NCBI RefSeq assembly: GCF_017163755.1
Contig: NZ_JAFIWC010000001.1
Span: 62,001-126,000 of the forward strand
Direction: 5' to 3'
Origin: Xanthomonas sp.
GTDB lineage: Bacteria; Pseudomonadota; Gammaproteobacteria; Xanthomonadales; Xanthomonadaceae
Length of the DNA stretch: 64,000 bases
In this document: piece after piece, positions 28,841-39,075 of the stretch
How the letters are laid out: every line of letters starts with the position of its first letter
Numbering within the stretch: the stretch's first letter is position 1
The notes under the pieces: generated by a model
The model's input: the letters and a program-made list of their open reading frames with translations, nothing else
Database searches by the model: none
What the model was told of the DNA's origin: nothing
Translations under genes and position numbers: made by a program

Positions 28841-29827
28841 GTGAGCGCTAACCTCCGCCACAGCTTCAGGCTCGGGATCGTCAAGATCCTCGGGCCGACC
28901 ACGTCTGCCGTGCTGTTGCTGTTCGCGCTGTACCAGATCGCGCGGGCGCAGCCGTGGCCGGCCGGGGCCGGGGCCGTGCTGGCGGCGCTGGCCGCGCTGG
29001 CCACCTGGCAGGCGCTGCGCAGCGACAACGGACGCATGGGCGCGCTGCTGAGCCTGGCCTGGCTGCTCGGCTGCGCGCTGGTCTGCTACACGCTCCAGCA
29101 CAGCGCGCTGCCGTGGCTGTACCTGGTGATGATGAGCAACTTCTTCGTGACCACGCGCACGATCGCGCTGGCCTGCAACGCCACGCTGATCGCGGTGATG
29201 GCGTTCACGCCCGGCACCCTGCTCGGCACCGAACACGCGTTCTCGACGCTGGCGGTGTCGCTGCTGATCTCCGGCCTGGGCTATGTGCTTTCCACGCGCC
29301 TGCGCGACGACCGCGTGCACCTGGAAGAGCTGGCCTCGCGCGACGCGCTGACCGGCCTGCCGAACCGGCGCACCCTGGAAAAGGCCTTGACCCAATGCAT
29401 GAACGATCCGCACCGTGCGACCCGCCGCCGCGGCCTGATCGTGCTGGATATCGACCACTTCAAGGAAGTCAACGACCTGTACGGCCATGCCGCGGGCGAC
29501 CAGGCGCTGGCCGACCTGGCCACCATCCTGCGCTTCGAGGTGCGCGCGCCCGATTCGGTGTACCGCTTCGGCGGCGAGGAGTTCGTGGTGGTGGTGCGGG
29601 TGGAAACGCGCGATGCACTGGCCGCGGTCAGCGAGCGCCTGCGCAAGGCCACGCGCAATGCCCTGCGCGGGCCGGGCGGGCGCATCACCGTGTCGCTGGG
29701 CGCGGCGATGCTGTGCGACGAGCAGAACTGGCAGGACTGGTTCTCGCGCGCCGATGGCGCGCTGTACCGGGCCAAGGACGCCGGCCGCGACAGCTACATG
29801 GTCGCCGAGGACCTGCCGCCGTCCTGA
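28841..29827 (+). CDS. Membrane-bound diguanylate cyclase (GGDEF)
   Basis: Predicted cyclic-di-GMP synthase of 328 residues. The N-terminal ~150 residues contain about five hydrophobic spans, forming a membrane sensor of no recognised family. The GGDEF domain follows (DALTGLPNRRTLEKA, DIDHFKEVNDLYGHAAGD), with an intact active site FGGEEF near residue 245 and an RxxD inhibitory site (RAPD) five residues before it. The start is the GTG at 28841; an upstream alternative was not found. It stands alone between ssrA and the efflux operon, in the opposite orientation to the latter. Confidence 0.92.
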   Translation: MSANLRHSFRLGIVKILGPTTSAVLLLFALYQIARAQPWPAGAGAVLAALAALATWQALRSDNGRMGALLSLAWLLGCALVCYTLQHSALPWLYLVMMSNFFVTTRTIALACNATLIAVMAFTPGTLLGTEHAFSTLAVSLLISGLGYVLSTRLRDDRVHLEELASRDALTGLPNRRTLEKALTQCMNDPHRATRRRGLIVLDIDHFKEVNDLYGHAAGDQALADLATILRFEVRAPDSVYRFGGEEFVVVVRVETRDALAAVSERLRKATRNALRGPGGRITVSLGAAMLCDEQNWQDWFSRADGALYRAKDAGRDSYMVAEDLPPS

Positions 29828-30019
29828 GCGGCGTCCGCGCGGGCCGGTCCGGCACGATCCGGATATGGTCGCGTCAGCAGGTTGCCCGCCGACGCCTGCG
29901 CCAGCTTCGGCCGCCCAGGCCATATCCGCATCATCGCTGCAGTCCCGCGTGCATCGCAGGCCCACCCGTGCAAACCATGCATGCTGGCGCCGCCGGCTCA
30001 CGGCGGCGCCAGCGCAACG

Positions 30020-31443
30020 TCAGCGTTGCGACGCCACCGCCACGTCTTCCTGCACGGTCGCGTCCTGCCCCCAGCCGCCGAGCGCCTTGTACACCCGGAC
30101 CACGCCGATGTTCACCGCCGCCTGCGCGTCGGCGAGCGCGTCGTCGGCGGCCAGCTGGGTGCGCTGCGTGTCGAGCAGGGTCAGGAAGTCCTCCGAGCCC
30201 TCGCGGTAGCGGATCTGCGCCAGCGTCTCGGCGCGCCGCGCGGCCTCGGCCTGCTCGACCACGATCTGCAGCCGCGCCTGCTGCTTGGCGTAGGCGGTCA
30301 GCGCGTTCTCGGTGTCTTCCAACGCGCCGAGCACGGCCTTCTCGTACTCGGCGGCGACGCCGTCGGCCTGCGCCTCGCTCGCGCGCAGCCGCGCCCGCAC
30401 GGTGCCGTAGTCGAACGCGGCCCAGCTGATCGACGGGGTCAGCGACCAGGCCTTGCTGCTGCCCTGCAGCAGCGAGCCGGCATCGCCGGACAGGAACCCG
30501 ACGAAGCCGCTGAGGCTGATCCGCGGGAACAGGTCGGCGGTGGCCACGCCCACCCGCGCGGTGGCCGCGGCCAGGCGGCGCTCGGCGATGCGCACGTCCG
30601 GACGCCGCCGCAGCAGCTGGGTGGTATCGCCCAGCGGCAGGGCGCGCGCGTAGGCCGGCGTCTCGCGCGGCGCCAGCAATGCATCCAGCATGCCCGGCTG
30701 CTGGCCCAGCAGCACCGCCAGGCGGTGCCGGGCCTGGGTCTCGCTGACTTCGAGTAGCGGGATATCGGCCTCGATCGCCTTCAATCGCGCGCGGCTGATC
30801 TGCACGTCCAGCTCGCTGCCGGCGCCCAGCTGCCAGCGCGTCTCGGTCAGGCGCTGGGTGTCGCGCAGGTTGTCCAGCGTGCTGCGCGCCACCGCGATGC
30901 GCTTCTGCGCGCCGCGCAGCTCGAAGTAGTTGCGCGCCACTTCCGCCGCCACGGTGACCTGGGCGTCGGCCATGCCGGCCTGTTCGGCTTCCAGGTCGGC
31001 ACGCGCCGCCTCGCTGGCGCGGCGCTGGCGCCCGAACAGGTCCAGCTCCCAGCCGGCATCGAAGCCGAGGCTGTAGCTTTCGCTGAGCACGCGCTCGCCG
31101 CCGGCATCCGGGTCCGGCGCCTTGCTGCGGGTGTAGTCGCCGCCGGCGGTGACGTGCGGCGCCTGGTCCAGGCGCCGCTCGGCGAAGGCCGCGCGCGCCT
31201 GGTGCACGCGCGACAACGCGATGCGCAGGTCGGGATTGGCGCGCAGGCTCTGGTGCACCAGTTGCTCGAGCACCGGGTCGTCGAACTGCGCCCACCACGA
31301 GGCCACCGGCGACTCGCTCGCGAACACCGGCGCCGCGGCGCCCTGCAGCGTCACCGGTGCCTGCGCCGGCGCCTGGTAGTCCGGGCCGACGCTGGCGCAG
31401 GCGGTCAGCAGCGCCAGCGCCAGGGTTCCGATCAGCGGTCGCA

Positions 31444-31450
<7 letters not shown>
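30020..31450 (-). CDS. RND efflux outer-membrane lipoprotein (OprM/NodT family)
   Basis: Outer-membrane channel of a tripartite efflux pump, working with the RND pump and adaptor encoded upstream. The 476-residue product has a lipoprotein signal with lipobox LLTACAS (Cys18) and GPDYQAP. Two outer membrane efflux protein repeats follow (WELDLFGRQRRASEAARADLEA; later PSISWAAFDYGTVRARLRASEAQ). Starts at 31450 and 31444 are both possible; the former overlaps the SDR stop by 7 nt, the latter by 1 nt. Last gene of the five-gene operon. Confidence 0.93.
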
Positions 31451-32181
<731 letters not shown>

Positions 32182-32211
32182 GGGAATTCCAGGAATGGGG
32201 GACGTGGTAGA

Positions 32212-35200
32212 TCAGATGTGCGCCTGCGCATCGGCGTGCGCCGGTGCATGCGACACCAGCGGACGTCCGGCCAGCTTGCGCAGGGCGACGTAGAACACCG
32301 GGGTCAGGAACAGGCCGAACAGGGTGACGCCGAGCATGCCGGCGAACACCGTCATGCCGGTGACCGAGCGCACCTCGGCGCCGGCGCCGTGCGAGAACAC
32401 CAACGGCACGGTGCCGGCGATGAAGGCGATCGAGGTCATCACGATCGGGCGCAGACGCAGGCGGCAGGCTTCCAGCGCCGATTCGACGATGCCCTTGCCC
32501 TGCAGCTCCAGTTCGCGGGCGAACTCGACGATCAGGATCGCGTTCTTGCACGCCAGGCCCATCAGCACGACCAGGCCGACCTGCACGAACACGTTGTTGT
32601 CGCCGCCGGTGAGCCACACGCCGAGCAGCGCCGACAGCAGCGTCATCGGCACGATCAGGATCACCGCCAGCGGCAGCGTCCAGCTTTCGTACAGCGCCGC
32701 GAGCACCAGGAAGGCGAGCAGCACCGCCAGCGGGAACACCACCAGCGCGGCATTGCCCTGGGTCGACTGCTGGTAGCTCAGGTCGGTCCACTCGATCTCC
32801 ATGCCGGTGGGCAGCACCTGCTTGGCCAGCTCGGTCAGCTTTTCCATCGCCTCGGCCGAGGACAGCATGCGCGCATCCGCTTCGCCGGCCAGGTCGGCCG
32901 CCGGATAGCCGTTGTAGCGCAGCACCGGGTCCGGACCGAAGGTCTGCTTGATCGTCACCATCGAGCCGATCGGCACCATTTCGCCGGCGGCATTGCGGGT
33001 ACGCAGACGCGCGATGTCCTCGACGCTGTCGCGGAACGGCGCGTCGGCCTGGGCGATCACCTGCCAGGTGCGGCCGAACTGGTTGAAGTCGTTGACGTAG
33101 GCCGAACCCAGGTAGGTCTGCAGGGTGTCGAACAGATCGGTCAATGCCACGCCCTGGGCCTTGGCCTTGACCCGGTCGACCTCGGCGTCCAGCTGCGGCA
33201 CGTTGGCCTGGTAGGTGCCGATCGGGTAGCTCATGCCCGGGGTCTGCACCACCGCGCCCTGCAACGCGTTGACCGCGCTCTGCAACGCACCGTAGCCCAG
33301 GTTGGCGCGGTCCTCGATGAACAGCTGGTAGCCGTTGCCGTTGCCCAGGCCGAGGATCGGCGGCGGCATGAACGCGAACGCCTGGCCCTCGGGAAGCTCG
33401 GAGATCCTGCGGTTGATTTCGGCGTTGATCTCCAGCGCGCTGCGGTGGCGGTCGGCGAACGGCTTGAGCGTCAGGAACACCACGCCGGTGTTGGGCGTGT
33501 TGGTGAACTGCAGCGCGTTCAGGCCGGGGAACGAGATCGCGTGCTCAACGCCCTCGGTCTGCATGGCGATGTTGGTGACCTTGCGCAGCATCGCGTCGGT
33601 GCGTTCCAGCGAGGAACCCTCGGGCAGCTTCACGCCGGCGATCAGGTACATCTTGTCCTGGGTCGGGATGAAGCCGGCCGGCACCGCCTTGAACATCACG
33701 CCGGTGACCACCAGCAGGCCGATGTAGACCACGAACACCGCACCGCGCTTGCCGAGGATGCGCGACACGCTGCCCTGGTAACGCTCGGAGCTGCGGTTGA
33801 AGAAGCGGTTGAACGGACGGAACAGCCAGCCGCCGAACAGGCGGTCCATCAGCCGCGACGGAGCGTCCTTGGGCGCGTCGTGCGCCTTCAGCAACCGCGC
33901 GGCCAGCGCCGGCGACAGGGTCAGCGAATTGATCGCCGAGATCACCGTGGAAATGGCGATGGTCACCGCGAACTGCTTGTAGAACTGGCCGGTCACGCCC
34001 GACAGGAACGCCATCGGCACGAACACCGCGCACAGCACCAGCGCGATCGCGATGATCGGGCCGGACACTTCCTTCATCGCCTGGTGCGCCGCGGCCAGCG
34101 GGGTCAGGCCTTCCTCGATGTTGCGCTCGACGTTCTCCACCACCACGATCGCGTCGTCGACCACGATGCCGATCGCCAGCACCAGCCCGAACAGGGTCAG
34201 CGTGTTGATCGAGAAGCCCAACACGTACAGCGCGGCGAAGGTACCCACGATCGACACCGGCACCGCGATCAACGGAATGATCGAGGCGCGCCAGGTCTGC
34301 AGGAACAGGATCACCACCAGCACCACCAGCAGCACCGCTTCCAGCAGCGTGTGCACCACGGCGCTGATCGAGTCGCGCACGAAGATCGTGGTGTCGTACA
34401 CCGCCTCGTACTTCACGTCCTCCGGGAACTGCTTGGTGAGCTCGTCCATCGTGGCGATCACCTGATCGCGGATCTCCAGCGCATTGGCGCCCGGCGCCTG
34501 GAAGATGCCGATGCCCACCGCGTTCTTGCCGTCCAGCTGCGAGCGCAGCGTGTAGTCGCCGGCGCCCAGCTCCAGGCGCGCGACGTCGGCCAGGCGCACG
34601 GTCTCGCCGTCCACGCCGGTCTTGAGCACGATGTCGCCGAATTCCTGCTCGCTGCGCAGGCGGCCCTGCGCGTTGATCAGGGTCAGGAACTTGCTTTCGG
34701 GCATCGGCTCGGCGCCGAGCTGGCCGGCCGAGACCTGCACGTTCTGCTCGCGCATCGCGGTGACCACGTCGCTGGCGGTCAGGCCGCGCGCGGCGATGCG
34801 CTCCGGATCGAGCCAGGCGCGCATCGCGTAGTCGCCGCCGCCGAACACCTGCGCATCGCCCACGCCCTGGATGCGCGCCAGCGGATCCTTGACGTGCAGG
34901 CGCGCGTAGTTGCGCAGGTACAGGGTGTCGTACTTGCCCTTCGGCGAGGTCAGGTGCACGACCATCAGGAAGGTCGGCGACTGCTTCTGCGTGGTCACGC
35001 CCTGCCGACGCACGTCCTCGGGCAGGCGCGCCTGCGCCTGGGCGACGCGGTTCTGCACCTTGACCGCGGCGTCATCCGGGTCGGTGCCCGGGCGGAAGGT
35101 GATGGTCATCTGCAGCACGCCGTCCGAGCCGGCCACCGACTTGAGGTACATCATGCCCTCGACGCCGTTGATCGCCTCTTCCAGCGGCGTGGCCACCGTC

Positions 35201-35382
35201 TCGGCGATGACCTTGGGGTTGGCGCCCGGATACACCGTGCGCACCACCACCGAAGGCGGCACCACTTCGGGGTATTCGCCGATGGGCAGCAGCGGGATCG
35301 AAATCAGTCCCGCGGCGAAGATGATGATCGACAGCACCGCGGCGAAGATCGGCCGGTCGATGAAGAATCTGGAAAAGTCCAT
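32212..35382 (-). CDS. RND multidrug efflux pump, inner-membrane transporter (HAE1/AcrB family)
   Basis: Proton-driven transporter of 1056 residues, closest by pattern to the MexF group. The N-terminus MDFSRFFIDRPIFAAVLS, the intramembrane proton-relay aspartates in GIVVDDAIVVVENVE and the matching lysine in GLACKNAILIVEFA are all present. Two large periplasmic loops lie between spans 1-2 and 7-8, for example RPGTDPDDAAVKVQNRV. Twelve spans are expected. It is flanked by its adaptor (150 bp upstream) and by the SDR and outer-membrane factor downstream, making a complete tripartite system. Confidence 0.97.
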   Translation of the reverse strand: MDFSRFFIDRPIFAAVLSIIIFAAGLISIPLLPIGEYPEVVPPSVVVRTVYPGANPKVIAETVATPLEEAINGVEGMMYLKSVAGSDGVLQMTITFRPGTDPDDAAVKVQNRVAQAQARLPEDVRRQGVTTQKQSPTFLMVVHLTSPKGKYDTLYLRNYARLHVKDPLARIQGVGDAQVFGGGDYAMRAWLDPERIAARGLTASDVVTAMREQNVQVSAGQLGAEPMPESKFLTLINAQGRLRSEQEFGDIVLKTGVDGETVRLADVARLELGAGDYTLRSQLDGKNAVGIGIFQAPGANALEIRDQVIATMDELTKQFPEDVKYEAVYDTTIFVRDSISAVVHTLLEAVLLVVLVVILFLQTWRASIIPLIAVPVSIVGTFAALYVLGFSINTLTLFGLVLAIGIVVDDAIVVVENVERNIEEGLTPLAAAHQAMKEVSGPIIAIALVLCAVFVPMAFLSGVTGQFYKQFAVTIAISTVISAINSLTLSPALAARLLKAHDAPKDAPSRLMDRLFGGWLFRPFNRFFNRSSERYQGSVSRILGKRGAVFVVYIGLLVVTGVMFKAVPAGFIPTQDKMYLIAGVKLPEGSSLERTDAMLRKVTNIAMQTEGVEHAISFPGLNALQFTNTPNTGVVFLTLKPFADRHRSALEINAEINRRISELPEGQAFAFMPPPILGLGNGNGYQLFIEDRANLGYGALQSAVNALQGAVVQTPGMSYPIGTYQANVPQLDAEVDRVKAKAQGVALTDLFDTLQTYLGSAYVNDFNQFGRTWQVIAQADAPFRDSVEDIARLRTRNAAGEMVPIGSMVTIKQTFGPDPVLRYNGYPAADLAGEADARMLSSAEAMEKLTELAKQVLPTGMEIEWTDLSYQQSTQGNAALVVFPLAVLLAFLVLAALYESWTLPLAVILIVPMTLLSALLGVWLTGGDNNVFVQVGLVVLMGLACKNAILIVEFARELELQGKGIVESALEACRLRLRPIVMTSIAFIAGTVPLVFSHGAGAEVRSVTGMTVFAGMLGVTLFGLFLTPVFYVALRKLAGRPLVSHAPAHADAQAHI

Positions 35383-35532
35383 GGGTGGTAGTCCTGGAAA
35401 ACGATGAAGAGGTTGCCGGGCGCGCGGCTACGCGCACGCCTCGACGCCGGGCCTGGCGTCGGGCGGTGGTGAGCGTCCGCCGGGACCGCTAGGTCCCGAC
35501 GGTGTGCCGCCTGCGGTTCGCGTAAAAGCGGG

Positions 35533-36747
35533 TCAGTCCTGCGCAACGGCCTTGCTGCCCGGCGCCGGCGCGGCCGGCCCCAGGGCGACGGTCTTGGCCT
35601 GCACCGGCATGCCCGGCATGAACACCTTCTGCACGCCGTCGATGATGACCTTGTCGCCGGCCTTGAGCCCCTGCTGCACGATGCGCAGGCCGTCGGCGGT
35701 GACGCGCCCCAGCTGCACGTCGCGGCGCTGCGCCTTGCCCTGCGCGTCGACCACGTAGACGTACTTGCGGTCCTGGTCGGTGAGCACCGACTTGTCGTCG
35801 ATCAGCACGGCGTTGAAGCGTCCGCTGCCGAGCAGGCGCACGCGGGCGAACAGGCCCGGGGTGAAGTTGCGCTCGGCGTTGTCCAGCAGCGCGCGCACGC
35901 GGATCGTGCCGGTGCTGCGGGTGACCTGGTTGTCGAGGAAGTCGACCTTGCCCGCATGCGGGAAGCCGTTCTCGCCGACCAGGCCCACCTGCACCGGCAG
36001 CTGCCCGTCGCGCTCGCTCGGACGCTCGCCGCTGCGCGCCATCTGCGCATAACGCAGGAAGGTGCTTTCGTCGGCATCGAAGTACACGTGCACCCTGTCC
36101 AGCGACACCAGCGTGGTCAGCACGCTGGCGCTGTCGCCGGCGGTGACCAGGTTGCCCGCGGTGACCATCGCGCGGCCGGCACGACCGTCGATCGGCGCGC
36201 GCACCTGGGTCCATTCCAGGTTCAGGCGTGCGGTATCGACCGCGGCCTGAGCGGCCAGCACGTTGGCCTGGGCCTGGTCGTCGGCGGCGCGGCGCTGTTC
36301 CCAGCTCTCGGTCGAGATCACCTGCTGCTCGGCCAGCTTCTTGGCGCGGGCGCCTTCGCTGGCGCTGAGCGCGGCCTGGCTGCGGGCGCGCGCCAGGTCG
36401 GCGTTGGCCCGCGCCAGTTCGGCGCGGTAGCTGCGCGCGTCGATGGTGAACAGCACGTCGCCCTTCTTCACTTCCTGGCCTTCGACGTAGTTGACCTTCT
36501 CGATGTAGCCGGACACGCGCGGGCGCAGGTCGACGTTCTCGACCGCTTCGACGCGGCCGCTGAACTCGTCCCACTGGCTGATTTCCTTCTGCAGCGCGGG
36601 GGCCACGCTGACCGCCGGCGGCGGCGGCGCGCCGCCCTGCTCGCCGGCCTTGTTGCCGCAGGCGGCCAGGGCCACGGCCAGCAGCGCGAACGCCAGCGGG
36701 CGCAAGGCGCGCGTTGGGGAGTGGAAAAGCGTCGGTACAGCGTTCAT
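35533..36747 (-). CDS. RND efflux periplasmic adaptor lipoprotein
   Basis: Membrane-fusion protein linking the RND pump to the outer-membrane channel. The 404-residue precursor has a lipoprotein signal with lipobox ALAAC (Cys30), then the biotinyl-lipoyl-like domain (RVEAVENVDLRPRVSGYI). A coiled-coil hairpin of about 60 residues follows (RANADLARARSQAALSAS...), then beta-barrel domains (VRLLGSGRFNAVLIDDKSV). The ATG overlaps the SDR stop upstream (ATGA). A second lipoyl half-motif NLEWTQVRAPIDGR supports the assignment. Confidence 0.95.
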   Translation of the reverse strand: MNAVPTLFHSPTRALRPLAFALLAVALAACGNKAGEQGGAPPPPAVSVAPALQKEISQWDEFSGRVEAVENVDLRPRVSGYIEKVNYVEGQEVKKGDVLFTIDARSYRAELARANADLARARSQAALSASEGARAKKLAEQQVISTESWEQRRAADDQAQANVLAAQAAVDTARLNLEWTQVRAPIDGRAGRAMVTAGNLVTAGDSASVLTTLVSLDRVHVYFDADESTFLRYAQMARSGERPSERDGQLPVQVGLVGENGFPHAGKVDFLDNQVTRSTGTIRVRALLDNAERNFTPGLFARVRLLGSGRFNAVLIDDKSVLTDQDRKYVYVVDAQGKAQRRDVQLGRVTADGLRIVQQGLKAGDKVIIDGVQKVFMPGMPVQAKTVALGPAAPAPGSKAVAQD

Positions 36748-37517
36748 GGGGATACCTCGGGAGTGGAGGGAGAGAAACGGAATTCGGTCATCAACGAGGT
36801 ACGCGGCGATGCGCCGTAGTGCTTGTCGACCTCGACCACGGCACGGTCGGGCACGCCGCGGCCGGCGAGCAGCGACACCGCGGCGCGGCCCACGCTCAAC
36901 GCGCTGAACCACTCCGGGCAGGCATCGAGGCCGGCCTCGGTGCTGCATACCGGTTGCGTCAGCGACAGCAGCTGCACGCGCACGCCGAGCGGCTTGGCCT
37001 CTTCGTGCAGCACCTGCGCCAGCATCCGGATCGCCGCGGCGGCGACCGAGCTGTCGCCATGGCCGGCCCAGGCGCGCAGCGCGCACGGGCTGCCGAGCAG
37101 CACGTAGCGTCCGCCGCGCTCGGCCTGCGCCAGCAGCGGCAACAGGTGCCGCGCCGCGGCCAGGTGCGGCAGCAGATCGTGGTCCAGGCGCCGGCGCAGC
37201 GCGGCCAGCGGACGGTCCAGCAGGCGCCCGGGCTGCAGCGGCGTGCCCAGGCTGGCCACCACCGCCGCCAGCGGCCGCGGCCGTTGCGCGACCACGGCGG
37301 CCAGCGCCGCCGCCGAGGCGTCGTCGGCCACCGAGCCCTGCACGGTGGCGAACGCCGGCTCGTCGACGAAGCGCTGGCGCAGTTCGCTCAGCCGCGCCGG
37401 GTCGCGCCCGGAGACCAGCACCGGGCTGCCCGCCTCCAGCAGCGCGGCGACCACGCCCTGGCCGACGTTGCCGGCGCCGCCCAGCACCAGGACCTCGGGG
37501 TCCAACGTCCCGCTCAC
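36744..37517 (-). CDS. Atypical SDR/Rossmann protein, first gene of the efflux operon
   Basis: Rossmann-fold protein of 257 residues with a clear cofactor motif LVLGGAGNVGQG and SDR-like order. The catalytic YxxxK is missing: the equivalent region reads HGDSSVAAAAIRM. It may therefore be a regulatory or NAD(P)-sensing protein (compare NmrA-type atypical SDRs) rather than an enzyme. The start is a GTG at 37517, and the stop overlaps the adaptor start by 4 nt. Two 14-bp palindromes cover its start and upstream region. No established function can be given. Confidence 0.8.
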   Translation of the reverse strand: MSGTLDPEVLVLGGAGNVGQGVVAALLEAGSPVLVSGRDPARLSELRQRFVDEPAFATVQGSVADDASAAALAAVVAQRPRPLAAVVASLGTPLQPGRLLDRPLAALRRRLDHDLLPHLAAARHLLPLLAQAERGGRYVLLGSPCALRAWAGHGDSSVAAAAIRMLAQVLHEEAKPLGVRVQLLSLTQPVCSTEAGLDACPEWFSALSVGRAAVSLLAGRGVPDRAVVEVDKHYGASPRTSLMTEFRFSPSTPEVSP

Positions 37518-37542
37518 GGGACTTTTACTCCCGCTGACGGGA
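37508..37542. promoter_or_regulatory. Tandem TCCCG-N4-CGGGA palindromes at the efflux operon start
   Basis: TCCCGCTCACGGGA (37508-37521) and TCCCGCTGACGGGA (37529-37542) agree at 13 of 14 positions. Their centres are 21 bp apart, two turns of the helix, on the same face of DNA. One covers the GTG start of the first operon gene. This is the layout expected for a cooperatively binding repressor or activator dimer pair. Confidence 0.55.
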
Positions 37543-37867
37543 CAATCGAAATGCGGCCCAACCGGCCCAGCGAACGCTGTCCCAGTTGCACCACGCTGCC
37601 CGCCTGGGCGCGGGGCGGTGGGGTAAACTCACGGAAGGCTTGCGGGTAGGCGCTTTTCCCGGACAGGGCGGGTCCAGGCGCAGCCGAGGCACGGCTGCGA
37701 ACCCGTGCGATGAAGCGAAGAACAGTGCGCAGCAACATGGCGAAAACCCTGCCTGACGACGAATGCGTACAAGGTAGGCGTCAAAGCCGCACTTGATTAG
37801 TCCGGATTTAGGGGAATAATCATCCCGCCAACGGTCCAATTCCTTTCCGCCACCCCGGGAACCCGTC
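37518..37867. other. Divergent intergenic region, efflux operon / lysR
   Basis: A 350-bp region between two divergent genes. Apart from the second palindrome, the only signal noted is a weak promoter-like pair before lysR, TTGATT (37793) and TAATCA (37817) with an 18-nt spacer. The AT-rich stretch 37791-37825 contrasts with its surroundings. No credible small gene was seen. Confidence 0.5.
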
Positions 37868-38968
37868 ATGACCCACGATCTCAACGACACCCTGATCTTC
37901 GTCAAGGTGGTCGAACAGGGCAGTTTCATCGCCGCGGCCAATGCGCTCGGCCTGCCCAAGACCACCGTCAGCCGCAAGGTCCAGGACCTGGAGGCGCGCC
38001 TGGGCGCGCGCCTGCTGCACCGGACCACCCGCCGCCTCGGACTGACCGAGGCCGGCGCGGTCTACCACGAGCACTGCCAGCGCATCGCGCGCGAACTGGA
38101 AGAGGCCGAAAGCGCGGTCGGCCAGCTGCAGGCCGGGCCGCGCGGCTGGCTGCGCTTCAGCGTGCCCTACTCGGCCGGCATCTCCTGGGTCGCGCCGATC
38201 CTCGGCGAGTTCCACAAGCTGCACCCGGAGGTGCGGCTGGAGATGATCATGACCAGCGACAAGGTCGATCCGATCGCCGAGGGCGTGGACGTGGCGCTGC
38301 ACATGGGCGCCTTGCTCGACTCGACGATGGTCGCGCGCAAGCTGGCCACGTTCCGCACCCAGGTCTTCGCCAGCCCGTACTACATCGAGCGCCACGGCGA
38401 GCCGCTGCACCCGGACGACCTGCAGCACCACCGCACGCTGGCGCTGAGCAACGGCCGCACCGGTGGCGGCCGGCTCAGTTGGGGCCTGCGCAACGGCAAG
38501 CAGAGCGGCGACTTCCCGATCCAGCCGATCCTGCTGGCCAACGATTCGGCCGCGCTGATCGGCGGGCTGGTCTGCGGCGAAGGCCTGGTGCTGGCCAGCG
38601 ACGCGACGATCAAGCCGCTGATCGAGGCCGGCAAGGCGCGGCGCGTGCTCGGTGGCTGGGTCGGCCCGGACCTGGACTTCAACGCGGTGTTCCCCGGCGG
38701 GCGCATGCTCTCGCCGAAGGTGCGCGCCTTCGTCGACTTCCTGGTCGACAAGCTCAACTTCGACGTCAGCTACATGATGGCGCAGTGCCCGGCCAAGCTG
38801 GCCACGCAGCAGGCCGAGCAGGACCGGGAATTCACCCTGTGCAGTGGCGTGGCGATGAACACCCAGTCGCAGCCGGCGTTCGAGGCGCTGGAGGCGCTGG
38901 AGCCGGCCGACGCGATCGGCAGCGACGAAGCGGCGCCGCGCGAGCAGGAAGAGGAAGCGCTGGTCTAG
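37868..38968 (+). CDS. LysR family transcriptional regulator
   Basis: LysR-type regulator of 366 residues, with the N-terminal winged helix (FVKVVEQGSFIAAANALGLPKTTVSRKVQDLEA in part) and the substrate-binding domain from about residue 95 (FSVPYSAGISWVAPIL). It is longer than the usual ~300 residues owing to an acidic tail of about 60 residues (FEALEALEPADAIGSDEAA, EQEEEALV). It is divergent from the efflux operon, the arrangement of MexT-type regulators, so control of that operon is likely but unproven. A hairpin terminator follows at 39029. Confidence 0.93.
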   Translation: MTHDLNDTLIFVKVVEQGSFIAAANALGLPKTTVSRKVQDLEARLGARLLHRTTRRLGLTEAGAVYHEHCQRIARELEEAESAVGQLQAGPRGWLRFSVPYSAGISWVAPILGEFHKLHPEVRLEMIMTSDKVDPIAEGVDVALHMGALLDSTMVARKLATFRTQVFASPYYIERHGEPLHPDDLQHHRTLALSNGRTGGGRLSWGLRNGKQSGDFPIQPILLANDSAALIGGLVCGEGLVLASDATIKPLIEAGKARRVLGGWVGPDLDFNAVFPGGRMLSPKVRAFVDFLVDKLNFDVSYMMAQCPAKLATQQAEQDREFTLCSGVAMNTQSQPAFEALEALEPADAIGSDEAAPREQEEEALV

Positions 38969-39028
38969 CGCGTACTGGCGCGCCGCGCCGGGTGCGGCGC
39001 ACTTCCGCGTCGTTCGACGGGCAAAAAA

Positions 39029-39060
39029 AACGGGCCGCTGCATGCGGCCCGTTCTTCTTC
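39029..39060. terminator. Bidirectional terminator between lysR and the OmpA-like gene
   Basis: A stem AACGGGCCGC / GCGGCCCGTT (39029-39038 and 39044-39053) with loop TGCAT is preceded by a run of eight A and followed by CTTCTTC. It lies between convergent genes and suits both. Confidence 0.8.
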
Positions 39061-39075
39061 ATGTCGCCTGCGCAC

